Source of the DNA: Candidatus Poribacteria bacterium
Lineage (GTDB): Bacteria; Poribacteria; WGA-4E; GCA-2687025
Direction of reading: 5' to 3'
DNA length: 64,000 nucleotides
NCBI GenBank assembly: GCA_026004875.1
Contig: BPJZ01000013.1
Location: 32,681 to 96,680 of the forward strand
Below, piece after piece: positions 40,354 through 51,116 of the stretch. Position 1 is the first letter of the stretch, and the number at the start of each line of letters is the position of its first letter. Made by a program: the position numbers and the translations under genes. The notes under the pieces were generated by a model. It did not search any database and was not told the origin of the DNA. It worked only from the letters and a program-made list of their open reading frames with translations.

Positions 40354-40875
40354 TTAGCCTTCTGAGGGTTCTAGATCTTCAGGGCGCACCAGACACTTGC
40401 CCATCATCTTCCACTCTTCGAGGTAACCGTGTTTTTTGTAGAAGGCGACCGCGCGTCCGTTCTGGGCGTTGACGTTCAGGGCGATGAACAGTCCGCCCTG
40501 TTTCCGGACGAAGTCTTCAGCATGCTGGAGCAGCATCGCGGCGCATCCGGTCCCCCGATGCTCTCGCTTGACTCCCAGGTCGAAGACATATCCTTGCGGG
40601 AGCTGGGAGAAGTCGTCGTGGGCGGGCCAGAGGACAATGATGTAGCCGACCGGCTCCCCCTCCTCGGTTTCGGCGATCGTCGTGTAGACCGTGTCGTACT
40701 TGTTCATCTCTGCCAGGCTGCGTTCGGTCCAGGCGTCCATCGCCTCGATCACCTCTTGGGTGGTCATCCCGGCGATGCGGAGGATCGGGGCGTTGTGCAT
40801 GTAATTTTGTCGCCGGAGCGTGCGGATGAACTCCTCATCCGCTTCGTTGGCCGGTCGGAGCCGGTACCGGGCCAT
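40354..40875 (-). CDS. GNAT family N-acetyltransferase
   Basis: 'YVFDLGVKREHRGTGCAAMLLQHAEDFVRKQGGLFIALNVNAQNGRAVAFYKKHGY'. Start at MARYRL; the ORF track extends to 40908. Confidence 0.9.
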   Translation of the reverse strand: MARYRLRPANEADEEFIRTLRRQNYMHNAPILRIAGMTTQEVIEAMDAWTERSLAEMNKYDTVYTTIAETEEGEPVGYIIVLWPAHDDFSQLPQGYVFDLGVKREHRGTGCAAMLLQHAEDFVRKQGGLFIALNVNAQNGRAVAFYKKHGYLEEWKMMGKCLVRPEDLEPSEG

Positions 40876-40898
40876 GCCGAAAACCTCCTTGTGCCGTT

Positions 40899-42467
40899 TT
40901 AGTGCCAAAAGTGCCGAACGCCGGTGAAGATCATCGCCGCCTCGCCTGCATCAGCAAGACGGATGGAGTCCTCGTCTCGGATAGAGCCGCCGGGCTGAAC
41001 AAAGGTTCGAATCCCGTAGGCCAGCCCTAAAGCGACCGCATCCCCAAAGGGGAACATCGCATCGGAGGCTAAGACGGCTCCGCCCGCCTGGACCCCAGCC
41101 TGCTGGAGCGCAAGGCGGGCCGACTCGATGCGGTTGGGTTGACCGGCTCCCATTCCCAGCAGGGCTTGGTCCTTGACGACGACGATCGCGTTGGACTTAA
41201 CGTGCTTGACCGCCTTCCAGGCAAAGAGGATGTCCGGCCACTCCTCCGGATCGGGCTGCCGCCGAGTGACCACTCTCCACCCCTCGGGCCGCTCCTCAAG
41301 CGTGTCCGGAGACTGGACCAGAACCGCCCCGGCCACCGATCGAAGGCGCCACCCCTTTTCTTCCGGCGGGGGGAGCCGAAGGATGCGCAGGTTGGGGCTG
41401 CGCCGGAGCCGCTCTAACGCGGTCTCGCTGAAATCCGGAGCCATGACGATTTCAACAAAGAGCCGCTGGCCGCTGGTCGGGTGCTTGGCCGTGCGGATAG
41501 CCCGTGCCGTCGCCTCGTCCACCTCGCAGTTGAAGGCGATGATCCCTCCAAAGGCGCTGATCGGATCGCACTGGAAGGCGCGGCGAAACGCCTCGGCAGG
41601 GTCCTCTCGACTGGCCAGCCCGCAGGGATTGGCGTGCTTGATGATCGCACAGGTCGGCTCGGAAAACTCCCAAACGGTGGACCAGGCGGCATCGGCGTCC
41701 AGGATGTTGTTGTAGGAGAGCTCTCTGCCGTGAAGCTGCTCCATTTGGGTCCAGGGGCCCTCCTCTCCGACGATCCGGTAGAAGGCCGCCTGTTGATGCG
41801 GGTTCTCTCCATACCGCAGCGCCTGGAGGCGATGGAGCGAAAGTGTCAGCCGCTTAGGCGGGCCTTCCGGCTCCTCGGAGAGCTGGCGGGAGAAGTAATC
41901 GGCAATCGCCGCGTCGTACTCGGCGGTGTGGACAAAGGCCGCGTAGGCCAGGCGACGACGGGTCTCCTCGGAGAGCTGCCCAGTTGTGCGAAGCTCCTCC
42001 AACACCGGTTCGTACTGATCAGGATCGGTGACGACGCCGACGAACGCGTGGTTCTTTGCTGCCGCTCGGATGAGTGTCGGGCCGCCGATGTCGATGTGTT
42101 CGATCGCCTCCTCCCAAGAGACGCCGGGCCGCTGAACCGTCTCTCGAAACGGGTACAGGTTCACGACAACCAGGTCAATCGGCCGAATCCCGTGGGCCTG
42201 AGCCTGCGCCATGTCTTCAGGCCGGTCGCGTCGGGCGAGAATTCCTCCGTGAATCTTCGGGTGGAGGGTCTTGACCCGGCCTTCCATCATCTCTGGGAAT
42301 CCGGTGTACTCGGAGACCTCGACAACGGGGACCCCTGCTTCTTGGAGTGTCCGCGCCGTTCCACCGGTGGAGAGGATCTCTACGCCCAAAGCGACCAGCC
42401 CCTGGGCGAACTCGACCACCCCTCGTTTGTCCGAGACGCTGATCAGCGCTCGTTGTACTTGCCCCAT
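40899..42467 (-). CDS. purH: Bifunctional AICAR formyltransferase/IMP cyclohydrolase
   Basis: 'RALISVSDKRGVVEFAQGLVALGVEILSTGGTARTL', 'LRYGENPHQQAAFY', 'IKHANPCGLA'. Confidence 0.98.
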   Translation of the reverse strand: MGQVQRALISVSDKRGVVEFAQGLVALGVEILSTGGTARTLQEAGVPVVEVSEYTGFPEMMEGRVKTLHPKIHGGILARRDRPEDMAQAQAHGIRPIDLVVVNLYPFRETVQRPGVSWEEAIEHIDIGGPTLIRAAAKNHAFVGVVTDPDQYEPVLEELRTTGQLSEETRRRLAYAAFVHTAEYDAAIADYFSRQLSEEPEGPPKRLTLSLHRLQALRYGENPHQQAAFYRIVGEEGPWTQMEQLHGRELSYNNILDADAAWSTVWEFSEPTCAIIKHANPCGLASREDPAEAFRRAFQCDPISAFGGIIAFNCEVDEATARAIRTAKHPTSGQRLFVEIVMAPDFSETALERLRRSPNLRILRLPPPEEKGWRLRSVAGAVLVQSPDTLEERPEGWRVVTRRQPDPEEWPDILFAWKAVKHVKSNAIVVVKDQALLGMGAGQPNRIESARLALQQAGVQAGGAVLASDAMFPFGDAVALGLAYGIRTFVQPGGSIRDEDSIRLADAGEAAMIFTGVRHFWH

Positions 42468-43543
42468 TGGTTGCGATCCTCCCCCTTGGATGAGCGAATT
42501 TCTACGGCCCGCGGCCCGGAGACCACCTCGCCAATGAGGATCGGCGCTTCGCCCCGCTCGTGGAGGAGAGCCACGGCGGCCTCCAGATCGGAACGGGCTA
42601 GGACGATCACCATTCCGATCCCCATATTGAAGACACGGAACATCTCCGATTCTGGAACCTCACCCGCCCTTTGGAGATAGCCGAAGATCGGCGGCGGCGT
42701 CCAGGTAGATCGATCCACCACGGCGCGGCATCCTTCCGGGAGGATACGGGCCAGGTTCTCCGGCAGTCCTCCACCGGTGATGTGGGCCATTCCTCGCACC
42801 GGCACGGTCTCCATCAGCTCAAGGCACGGTGCAACATAGCTGCGGTGGGGTTTGAGGAGCTCCTCGCCGACGGAGATTCCCAGGCCGGGGATCTCGTCCC
42901 GAACGGAGAGCCCTACGCGCTCAAACAGAATTTTGCGCGCCAGGGTATAGCCGTTCGTGTGAAGCCCGACGCTGGGCAGTCCGACCAGCACGTCCCCGGG
43001 CCGAATCTGAGCGCCGGTGATGAGCCGTTCTCGCTCCACGGCGCCGACGATCGTCCCGACCAGGTCGTACTCTCCTGGTGCGTAAAGGTCGGGGAGCTCG
43101 GCCGTCTCACCGCCGATCAGCGCGCAGCCCACCTCCTGGCAGCCGCGCACCAGGCCGCGCAGGATCGCCTCGACCACTTCCGGCCGGAGCCGCCCGATTC
43201 CGATATAGTCGAGAAAGAACAGCGGGCGGGCGCCCTGAACGAGGATGTCGTTAGCGCAGTGAGCGACAATGTCGTACCCGACCGTATCGTGCCGATCCAG
43301 GGCGAAGGCGATCTTCAACTTGGTGCCGACGCTGTCCACGCTGGAGACTAACACCGGTTCCCGGAACCCCTGAAGAGCGAACAGCCCTCCAAAGGTGCCC
43401 AGCTCGCTGAGCACCTCAGGAGAATAGGTGCTCTGAACCAGCCCCTTGATCCGCTGGAACGCTTGGGCCTTCGCCTCCAGGTCCACCCCCGCCTCTCGGT
43501 AGGTCAGCGGATTTCCTGTTGAGGGGCTAGGATTATCCTTCAT
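42443..43543 (-). CDS. purM: Phosphoribosylformylglycinamidine cyclo-ligase
   Basis: 'LTYREAGVDLEAKAQAFQRIKGLVQSTYSPEVL', 'VDSVGTKLKIAF', 'GGETAELPDLY'. Start uncertain (43543 or 43567). Confidence 0.97.
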   Translation of the reverse strand: MKDNPSPSTGNPLTYREAGVDLEAKAQAFQRIKGLVQSTYSPEVLSELGTFGGLFALQGFREPVLVSSVDSVGTKLKIAFALDRHDTVGYDIVAHCANDILVQGARPLFFLDYIGIGRLRPEVVEAILRGLVRGCQEVGCALIGGETAELPDLYAPGEYDLVGTIVGAVERERLITGAQIRPGDVLVGLPSVGLHTNGYTLARKILFERVGLSVRDEIPGLGISVGEELLKPHRSYVAPCLELMETVPVRGMAHITGGGLPENLARILPEGCRAVVDRSTWTPPPIFGYLQRAGEVPESEMFRVFNMGIGMVIVLARSDLEAAVALLHERGEAPILIGEVVSGPRAVEIRSSKGEDRNQWGKYNER

Positions 43544-43892
43544 CGCTGTGCTCGGTTCCTTCCGCATCGTGGTGGGGCAACGGATCGGATGAGTTCTCCC
43601 AGAGCCGATCTAAAAACGCCGCTCGTCGCTCTGCAAGCCGTTGTTGGGCCTGCTGATGAGCGCGGCGGAGGTAGGCGACAAACCCAACCGCAGCGCCGGA
43701 GCCCAGAAAGACCGCCGTCCAACCGAAGCTGATTCCTAGCCAATTATAGAGCAGAATCCCCAGCAGAGCCCCTCCCAACAGTAGCCCTAGAAACGGTCGC
43801 AGGTGGGGACTCGACGTGCCGGCGCGGAGCACGTCGTTGAAGGAGCGGGGCGGACGCCGGAGGCGCTGAGAGGGACGACGGGTTCGGTTCAT
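43533..43892 (-). CDS. Small membrane protein within the purine cluster (AtpI-like?)
   Basis: Two TM segments; 'LRPFLGLLLGGALLGILLYNWLGISFGWTAVFLGSGAAVGFVAYLRR'; co-oriented and overlapping purM. Confidence 0.55.
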   Translation of the reverse strand: MNRTRRPSQRLRRPPRSFNDVLRAGTSSPHLRPFLGLLLGGALLGILLYNWLGISFGWTAVFLGSGAAVGFVAYLRRAHQQAQQRLAERRAAFLDRLWENSSDPLPHHDAEGTEHSDEG

Positions 43893-43903
43893 CGCTGATC
43901 GCG

Positions 43904-45373
43904 TCAGTTGCGGTCTCGATTGTGACTGAAATCAAAGCTGAGCTGCTGAATGTCCTGGCCTTCGAACTCCAGCGGGTACCGTCCGCTGAAGCAGGCGGTG
44001 CAGTAGGTGGCCGGCTCCTTGACGCAGGTGAGCATCCCTTGAATGCTCAGGTACCCCAGCGAGTCGGCGCGAATGTACCGACGGATCTCCTCAAGGGTGT
44101 GATCGCTGGCGATCAACTCCGTCTTGGTTGGGAAGTCCACCCCATAGAAGCAGGGGTAGCGGGTGGGCGGGGCGGCGATCCGGACGTGCACCTCGGTGGC
44201 TCCAGCGTTTCGAATTCGCTTGACCAGCTTGCGCATGGTGGTTCCACGCATCAGCGAGTCGTCCACGAGGACGATCCGGCGGCCGGCGACCACGTCGCGA
44301 ATCGGGTTCAACTTCATGCCGACCTGCTTCTCCCGCATCCGCTGCTGGGGTTCGATAAAGGTCCGTCCGACGTACTGGTTGCGGGCTAAGGCGAACTGGA
44401 AGGGAATGCCCGACTCTTGAGCGTACCCGAGGGCGGCCATGTTGGCTGAGTCAGGGATTCCGGTCACCAGGTCGGCTTCGGCGGGCGCTTCGCGGGCCAG
44501 TTGGCGGCCAAAGGCCAGCCGCTTGAGGGCGACCGATTCGCCAAAGACGACACTGTCTGCGCGGGCCAAATAGAGCAGCTCAAAGATACAGTGGGCCCGT
44601 CGCTCAAAGAGCGGCAGCCGGAAGGAGTGGACTTGAGGGCCGCCCTCAGAAAGAGAGACCAGGACCATCTCCCCCGGCTCCACCTCCCGCTCGATCGTCG
44701 CGTCCACCGCGTCCAGGGCGCAGGTCTCCGAGGCGAACAGGATCGCCCCTTCCAACTGTCCCATCCACAGCGGGCGGAAGCCGCTCGGGTCGCGCACGGC
44801 GACCAGGAGGCGCGGACTCATGCACAGCAGGGAATAGGCGCCTCGAATCTCCCGGAGCGCATCCACGATCCGATCCTCCAAGGAGCGGGCCGGAGAGGCT
44901 CCGATCAGATGGGCGAAGACCTCCGTGTCGCTAGTCGTCACGAAGATCTGCCCTTCAGACTCCATCTTCCGGCGGAGCTGAAAGGCGTTGACGAAGTTCC
45001 CGTTGTGGGCGACCGCGATCGGGCCGCGCGCGTACTGGGCGACAAACGGCTGCGCGTTCTGGAGGGTGCTGGAGCCGGCGGTCGAATACCGGTTGTGTCC
45101 AACGGCCAGATGTCCCCGGAGGTGCTCCAGGTTTCCTCCCCGGAAGACGGTTCCAACCAGCCCCATTCCTCGGTGTTGGTAGAAGCTTCGGCCGTCGGAG
45201 CTGACGATTCCGGCGCTCTCTTGGCCCCGGTGCTGGAGGGCAAAGAGCCCCTGGTAGGTGATCCAGGCGGCCTCTGGATGGCCAACGACGCCGAAGACGC
45301 CACACTCCTCGCGCGGTTTTTCCCCAAGATCGCTTGCAGCGGCAAACGCGCGTTCAGGAAAGGTCCGGCTCAT
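43904..45373 (-). CDS. purF: Amidophosphoribosyltransferase
   Basis: 'ECGVFGVVGHPEAAWITYQGLFALQHRGQESAGIVSSDG', 'IVLVDDSLMRGTTMRKLVKRIRNAGA'. Confidence 0.98.
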   Translation of the reverse strand: MSRTFPERAFAAASDLGEKPREECGVFGVVGHPEAAWITYQGLFALQHRGQESAGIVSSDGRSFYQHRGMGLVGTVFRGGNLEHLRGHLAVGHNRYSTAGSSTLQNAQPFVAQYARGPIAVAHNGNFVNAFQLRRKMESEGQIFVTTSDTEVFAHLIGASPARSLEDRIVDALREIRGAYSLLCMSPRLLVAVRDPSGFRPLWMGQLEGAILFASETCALDAVDATIEREVEPGEMVLVSLSEGGPQVHSFRLPLFERRAHCIFELLYLARADSVVFGESVALKRLAFGRQLAREAPAEADLVTGIPDSANMAALGYAQESGIPFQFALARNQYVGRTFIEPQQRMREKQVGMKLNPIRDVVAGRRIVLVDDSLMRGTTMRKLVKRIRNAGATEVHVRIAAPPTRYPCFYGVDFPTKTELIASDHTLEEIRRYIRADSLGYLSIQGMLTCVKEPATYCTACFSGRYPLEFEGQDIQQLSFDFSHNRDRN

Positions 45374-45905
45374 GGCTTTGGAGCAGTTCCCTTCGGAGCG
45401 GAGCCACGTGGAGCGCCAACACGGCGCCCAACGGCATCGCCAGGAGGATCAACACTTCAGCGGGCACCCCCAAACCCAGCAGTGCCCGAACCGGAGCGGT
45501 GACGACATACTGAACTAGGCCCAACAGGATCAACAGCAGCCGAACGGGAAGGGAGAGCTGACCGCCGAACATGATCGCGTTCCAGTCCATTTCAATCAGC
45601 GAGAGGAGCGCAATCACCGCCGGGGAGCCAAGAAACGCCGCCTCGTAGACCTTCGAGCGAAGTCGGGGAATCTCCTGGCCCCAGCGGCTTCGGGCCCGCC
45701 GATAGAGCGGTTCTCCCACCCCGATGACCACCCCGGTGCACAGCAAGGCGATCGCCAGGATGCTCATCAGCGCCGCCGACCAGGGACCCCGTGCCAGCTG
45801 ACGCAAGCCGTACTCGCCGATCGCCCACGCAGCGCCGCCGAGCAACAAGCCTCCGGCCAGCCCGGTGAAGTAGTCGGCGAGAGCCGTCCGCAATCGCCCT
45901 TCCAT
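45354..45905 (-). CDS. Hypothetical membrane protein
   Basis: Intact 183-aa ORF with several TM helices; overlaps the purF start. Confidence 0.65.
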   Translation of the reverse strand: MEGRLRTALADYFTGLAGGLLLGGAAWAIGEYGLRQLARGPWSAALMSILAIALLCTGVVIGVGEPLYRRARSRWGQEIPRLRSKVYEAAFLGSPAVIALLSLIEMDWNAIMFGGQLSLPVRLLLILLGLVQYVVTAPVRALLGLGVPAEVLILLAMPLGAVLALHVAPLRRELLQSHEPDLS

Positions 45906-45959
45906 CGAAGACCTCTTGATTCGCCCCCAAAGATCGTCCGCGCCTGTATTGGTATCGTT

Positions 45960-45988
45960 ATGCTACCGCCCCTTGGCAGTCGAGTCAA
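45960..45988 (-). promoter_or_regulatory. Putative sigma70-type promoter of the purine/tsa cluster
   Basis: On the minus strand: TTGACT, 17-nt spacer, TAGCAT; ~55 nt upstream of the first gene of the cluster. Confidence 0.5.
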
Positions 45989-46157
45989 CCGGTGCCGGCG
46001 GCTCCTCGGACCGCGCCTAACTAACTTGCTCCTCCGCCCTCTATGGCCTTATCGGTGAGGCCCCTTGCGGGCTTCACTCTTCTGAGTCATCCTTTAATGA
46101 CGACAAAGGATTACTGTCCTAAGGGATCGTCCAGCTGCCGCGCTGGGGACAGGTCCG

Positions 46158-48492
46158 GTGAGAGAGTTGCTGAGGGACATGGGGGGACGCCGATTCGGAT
46201 GGGCGGTCTCTCTTCTATTCCTGATCGGTAGTTTCGTTCGGGGCGACTCGGTTCTCATCCATTTTGTAGGCGACGTGATGATCGCCCGCCGCTTTGAGGA
46301 ACCGGGTTCCGTTCTTCGGGAGGAGGGACTCGAGGCGATCTTCAACCCGACGCGTCCGATCCTCCTTTCTGGAGATCTGGGCGTTGCCAACCTGGAGACG
46401 CCGCTGACCACTCGAGGGTGAGCCCCATCCGGTCAAGCGCTACACCTTTCCGCACCGATCGCGGCGTACGCGGTCGGACTTCGAGCCGCCGGGATCAACG
46501 TCGTCAACCTCGCGAACAACCACCTGCTGGACTACGGGGAGGTCGGCCTGCGGGACACCCTCGCTGACACCCTTCAGGCTGTGGGCAGTCGGTCTCACTT
46601 CGGAGCGGGGATGGACATCGAGCAGGCCGCCCGAGCCGTTGGTAATCTGACCGTCCGGGGACTCCGGCTGGGATTCCTGGGGTTCACCAGCGTTACCGGT
46701 CGAGGTGCTCTATGGACCGCTCCTACTCCTGGGATGCGGGGGTCGGGAAAGGCCGGGAGCGATGCCGCTGGACCCCGAGCACGTCTGATCGCGGGGAGTT
46801 CAGCGGCTCCGCTCCGATCGTGGACGTCCTGGTACGTCATCTTCCACTCCGGCGTACAGAGTTCCAGCCGGGAGCCGAGCGAGTATACGCGCGCGAGATG
46901 GCTCACCTGGCCGTGGACGCCGGCGCCGACCTGGTCGTTGCCCATCATCCCCATGTCCTCCAGGGCTTCGAGGTGTACCGGGGAAAGCTGATTGCTTACA
47001 GCCTGGGCGACTTTATCTTCGATAAGGAGGAGTACGAAACGCTACCAACGGTGGTTCTAGCCTGTCGGGTCGGTCCTGAGGGGGTGGAGGAGGCCTACTT
47101 TCATCCGGCGTTCATTGAAGATTACGTTCCCAAGCCGGTAGTCGGCGAGGCCGCCGATTGGGTCGTCCGCCTGCTGGCGGAGCTCTCCGCCCGCGAGGGG
47201 ACCGTCGTCCTCCCGGAAGGGGAGGTGGGCCGGATCGTTCTGGACCCCTCGACCGGAGTCGAAGAGAGGACGACTCGCCCGATTTCCCTTCCCCTTCGCG
47301 CCCTGTCGGGGGGATGTCTCTTCTACTCCGAGCCGGTTTGGCTCGCCCCTGGCGAGTTTCTCGCTGGGCTGGACGCTGAGGGAGAGGCCAGCGTCCAGGT
47401 GGGAACGGACCTCCTTGTCTTTGGTGGATTCGAAGCGGACGGCGCTACGCTCTGGGAACTGAATAGCCAGGACGAACAGATAGACTCGACGGTTGCCTGG
47501 GAGGGACTCCAATCGCTGCGGCTTACTCGGACCAACGCGAACACGTCTCGAGTCCAGGTGCGGCTCAAATCGAAGCCGCCGGTGTTGCCCGAACGCTCCT
47601 ACACGCTGACGGGAGCGGTTCTGACCGAAAATGCTCAGCAGGCGACGGTCGCCGTCCGCTGGTATCAAGGACGGGAGTCCGGATTGATCCGCCAAGACGA
47701 TGTGGTGGCCCTCACCGGTACGAGCCCCTGGACGCCGTTCTCCGTCGAGCTGATGCCCCCTCCTGAGGCGAAATTATGTGGATATCTTCTGCATGCTTTA
47801 TCCCCCTGAAGCGGGGGAGGGGGTCGCTTGGTTCGACAGTCTCCGCTTGATCGAGTGGGAGGTCCCTCGTCCGGTGCCCTTCTCGCTTCGTACTCCCAAC
47901 GACAAGGCGGTATTCCGGCTGGTTGGCACCCGGCAAGAAACCCCCTCCGCCTGGATGGAGGTCGTCCGATATCGATTCATTCCACCGATCGCCGATCCCT
48001 CGGAGACGCTCGCCTCCGATCTGAACGGCGACGGTGTAGTAGATATTATGGATCTGGTGACGGTAGCGCGCGCCTTTGGGACAAGAGGAGTCGCCAGCGC
48101 AGGACGTCAATAAGGATGGGGTGGTCAACATTATTGATCTCGTTCTGGTCGCCGGTGACTTTGGCCGCTCTCAAGCGGCAGTGGCTCTCCGTCTTCCCCG
48201 GCCCGACGATCGCGAGCGTCTTCTGGAGTGGATTCGGGAGGCCGTTCGCTATGACGACGGCTCTCCCCGCTATCGGCAAGGCCTGGAGACGCTCGTTCGG
48301 CTAGTTACTTCGTTTTCTTCTCCTTCTGCTACTGCTTTGCTTCCCAACTATCCCGAGCCGTTCAACCTGGAGACCTGGATTCCGTTCCGACTTGGCGAGG
48401 CGGCCCCTGTCGTCGTAGAGGTCTACGATCTCACCGGCCGCTTTCGTGCCGGCTCCTACCGCGCCTTTGGTCGAATGCTCCTTTTGAAGTAA
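46158..48492 (+). pseudogene. CapA-like (poly-gamma-glutamate synthesis family) protein with dockerin-like repeats and FlgD-like C-terminus, multiply frame-disrupted
   Basis: Frame-switching reconstruction: 'LIHFVGDVMIARRFE...GVANLETPLTTRG' / 'EPHPVKRYTF' / 'GINVVNLANNHLLDYGEVGLRDTLAD' / 'EVLYGPLLLLGCGGRERPGAMPLDPEHV' / 'AREMAHLAVDAGADLVVAHHPHVLQGFEVYRGKLIAYSLGDFIFD', then 'DLNGDGVVDIMDLVTVARAFG' / 'DVNKDGVVNIIDLVLVAGDFG' and 'LLPNYPEPFNLETWIPFRLGEAAPVVVEVYDLTGR'. Confidence 0.85.
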
Positions 48493-48632
48493 GCCCGTTC
48501 TCGGGGAATTCCCCGGGCATCGGTGCTCCCCTTGGCTCTTCTGATCTTCTGGCGGCGGGACGATGGGAAGCTTGCGGGGCGCGAAGGGGAGAGAAGCCTC
48601 CCCCTTCGCCGGATCGTCTGTTTCCAAGCCGC

Positions 48633-51116
48633 TCAGGACCCCGGCGGCGGAGAACTGGGTAGGTGCGGAGGCATCGAGACGTCGGCGATCGGCTCTCCGA
48701 CGGTGTCCTCCCGCTGAGGTCTCTCCGGGGGCAGCAGTGCCAGGTTGAGCACCTGCAGCATCCGCTGGACCGGATGGATCCGCATGTCTTTGCGGATCTC
48801 CGCCGGGATATCTTCGAGGTCTTTCAGGTTGTCCTTGGGGATGATTACCTCCCGAATGCCGACCCGGTGGGCGGCCAGGAGCTTCTCTTTCAAGCCGCCG
48901 ATGGCCAGGACGTTCCCCCGTAGGGTGATCTCCCCGGTCATGGCGATGTCCTTTCGGACCCGTCGCCCGGAGATGGCCGAGTAGATCGCCGTCGCCAGAG
49001 TGATCCCCGCGGAGGGCCCCTCCTTGGGAACGGCTCCTTCAGGAACGTGAATGTGAATATCCCACTTTCGGAACTCAAAGTTGCCGATTCCCAGCTCTTG
49101 GGCGCGGGAGCGGATGTAGCTGAGCGCCGTTTGGGCCGACTCGCGCATCACTTCGCCCAGTTGCCCGGTCAGCATCAGCTGCCCCTGCGTTCCTAGGGCG
49201 GGCATCAACGTCGCCTCAATGGCGATCACGTCGCCGCCGACTGCGGTGTAGACCAGCCCTTGGACCACCCCGACGTTGTCCATGGATTCGGCCTTGGTCT
49301 GCAAGAACCGAGGGGGACCCAGGTAGCGCTCCAAGTTCCGGACGCCGACGGTAAGCCGTTTGGGCGGCTTCTGACCCTTCTCCTGACGGAGGACCAGATC
49401 GCGGGCGACCTTTCGGCAGATCTTGGTGATCTCCCGTTCCAGGTTCCGAACTCCGGCCTCGCGGGTGTACTCGGTGATGATCCGGTCGATCGCCTTGTCG
49501 GTGATGTTCAGCGCGACCGATTCCAGTCCGTGCTGGCGGATCTGCTTGGGAACTAGATGGTATTTGGCGATGTTCCGCTTTTCGTACTCGGTGTAGCCAG
49601 GCAGCTCGATGATTTCCATCCGGTCCCGGAGCGGCTCCGGAATCGCCGGGAGGATGTTCGCCGTCGTGATGAACATCACCTCCGAGAGGTCGAACGGAAC
49701 GTCTAGGTAGTGATCTCGGAAGGTGCTATTCTGCTCCGGGTCGAGCACTTCCAGGAGGGCCGCCGCCGGGTCGCCGCGAAAGTCCATACTCATCTTATCC
49801 ACCTCGTCCAGGAGGAAGAGGGGATTTTTGGACTTGGCGTCACGGATTCCTTGGATGATCCGCCCAGGGATCGAGCCGATATAGGTTCGACGGTGGCCTC
49901 GGATCTCGGCTTCGTCCCGGACGCCGCCGAGCGACATCCGAACGAAGTTTCGACCGGTGGCTCGAGCGATGGACTTCCCGAGCGAAGTCTTTCCGACGCC
50001 TGGGGGTCCCACAAAGCAGAGGATCGGCCCGCGTACCCGGTCCACCAGCTTCATGACGGCCAGGTACTCGAGAATGCGCTCTTTGACCTTCTCCAGGCCG
50101 TAGTGATCCTCGTCCAGCATTTGAGCGGCACGATCCAGGTCAATTTTGGCCTCGGTGCGGACGTTCCAGGGCAGCGCCAGGAGCCACTCGACGTAGCTTC
50201 GGATCACGCCCGCTTCGGCGGACATGGGAGGCATCTGCTCCAGCCGGTCGATCTCTTTGAGGGCTTTCTCTTCGGCCTCCGGGTCCATCTTCGCCGCGCG
50301 CACCCGCTCGCGGAGCTCTTCGGTGTCGGCAGCTTCGCCCCGTCCCAGCTCCTTTTGAATCGCCTTGAGCTTTTCGCTGAGGTAGTACTCTCGTTGCGTG
50401 CGTTCTACCTGCTTTTTGACCTGATCTTGGAGATTGCGTTCGATCTCGATGATCTCCAGCAGGTCTTTGACCATGCTGGTGACCAGGTGCATGCGCTCCA
50501 CCGGATCCAAGGTGTTCAGCACCTGCTGGAGCTGCTGGTAGGTCAACGAGATGTTGTTCGGGTCCCGGTGGCTGCACAAAAAGGCGATCAGGTCGGCAAG
50601 TTGGCCGGGATGGGTCTCGTTGATCAGCTCCGTTTGAAGGTCGTGATCAATTCGTCGCTCGGTGCGCCGGTAGTACTCCTCGAAAGCGGCCAGCAGCTCC
50701 CGCCGTTCCGCCTCCAGCTCGGGGGAGTCCTCCACCTCCCGTTCCGGCATCACGCGGACCTTGGCGACCAGCGTCTCGTCGGTGTACTGAACGCCCAGGA
50801 CCACCGCACGAGCGTAGCCTTCGACGATGATCTTGATCTCGCCGTTTTTTGTCTCCAGCCACTCTAAGATCGTCGCGACGGTGCCGACCTCATAGAACTC
50901 GGTCTGGGCCGGGTCTTCAGACATCTTCTTGACGGTCAGCAGGAGCACTTCCTCGTCGGAGGCCAGCGCTTTTTTGACCGCGTTGATGCTAATCGTTCGG
51001 GCGGCCCAGAGGGGCGATTTGGAGGGCACCCCTAGCGGGAGGATCACCCGCTCGCGCAGGCCCAAGACAGGTAGATAACGAACTCCCTCAGCCCGTTCCA
51101 GGCGTTTTCTTCGCAT
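48633..51116 (-). CDS. lon: ATP-dependent protease Lon
   Basis: '[59 protein letters not shown]', '[15 protein letters not shown]' catalytic Ser. Start at MRRKRLE assumed; the ORF track extends to 51218. Confidence 0.97.
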   Translation of the reverse strand: MRRKRLERAEGVRYLPVLGLRERVILPLGVPSKSPLWAARTISINAVKKALASDEEVLLLTVKKMSEDPAQTEFYEVGTVATILEWLETKNGEIKIIVEGYARAVVLGVQYTDETLVAKVRVMPEREVEDSPELEAERRELLAAFEEYYRRTERRIDHDLQTELINETHPGQLADLIAFLCSHRDPNNISLTYQQLQQVLNTLDPVERMHLVTSMVKDLLEIIEIERNLQDQVKKQVERTQREYYLSEKLKAIQKELGRGEAADTEELRERVRAAKMDPEAEEKALKEIDRLEQMPPMSAEAGVIRSYVEWLLALPWNVRTEAKIDLDRAAQMLDEDHYGLEKVKERILEYLAVMKLVDRVRGPILCFVGPPGVGKTSLGKSIARATGRNFVRMSLGGVRDEAEIRGHRRTYIGSIPGRIIQGIRDAKSKNPLFLLDEVDKMSMDFRGDPAAALLEVLDPEQNSTFRDHYLDVPFDLSEVMFITTANILPAIPEPLRDRMEIIELPGYTEYEKRNIAKYHLVPKQIRQHGLESVALNITDKAIDRIITEYTREAGVRNLEREITKICRKVARDLVLRQEKGQKPPKRLTVGVRNLERYLGPPRFLQTKAESMDNVGVVQGLVYTAVGGDVIAIEATLMPALGTQGQLMLTGQLGEVMRESAQTALSYIRSRAQELGIGNFEFRKWDIHIHVPEGAVPKEGPSAGITLATAIYSAISGRRVRKDIAMTGEITLRGNVLAIGGLKEKLLAAHRVGIREVIIPKDNLKDLEDIPAEIRKDMRIHPVQRMLQVLNLALLPPERPQREDTVGEPIADVSMPPHLPSSPPPGS

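Noticed and set aside
40990-41030. 'GGTTCGAATCCC' resembling a tRNA T-loop
   Set aside because: Lies inside the purH coding sequence with no acceptor stem or anticodon arm around it.
41481-42680. 399-aa plus-strand ORF
   Set aside because: Antisense to purH/purM; shadow ORF.
46419-46421. In-frame TGA inside the CapA-like gene as possible stop-codon recoding
   Set aside because: The segment after the TGA reads better in the next frame ('EPHPVKRYTF', CapA-like), then returns to the original frame; a compensating +1/-1 indel pair explains it. Other genes use TGA as a normal stop.
49710-50867. 385-aa plus-strand ORF
   Set aside because: Antisense to lon; shadow ORF.
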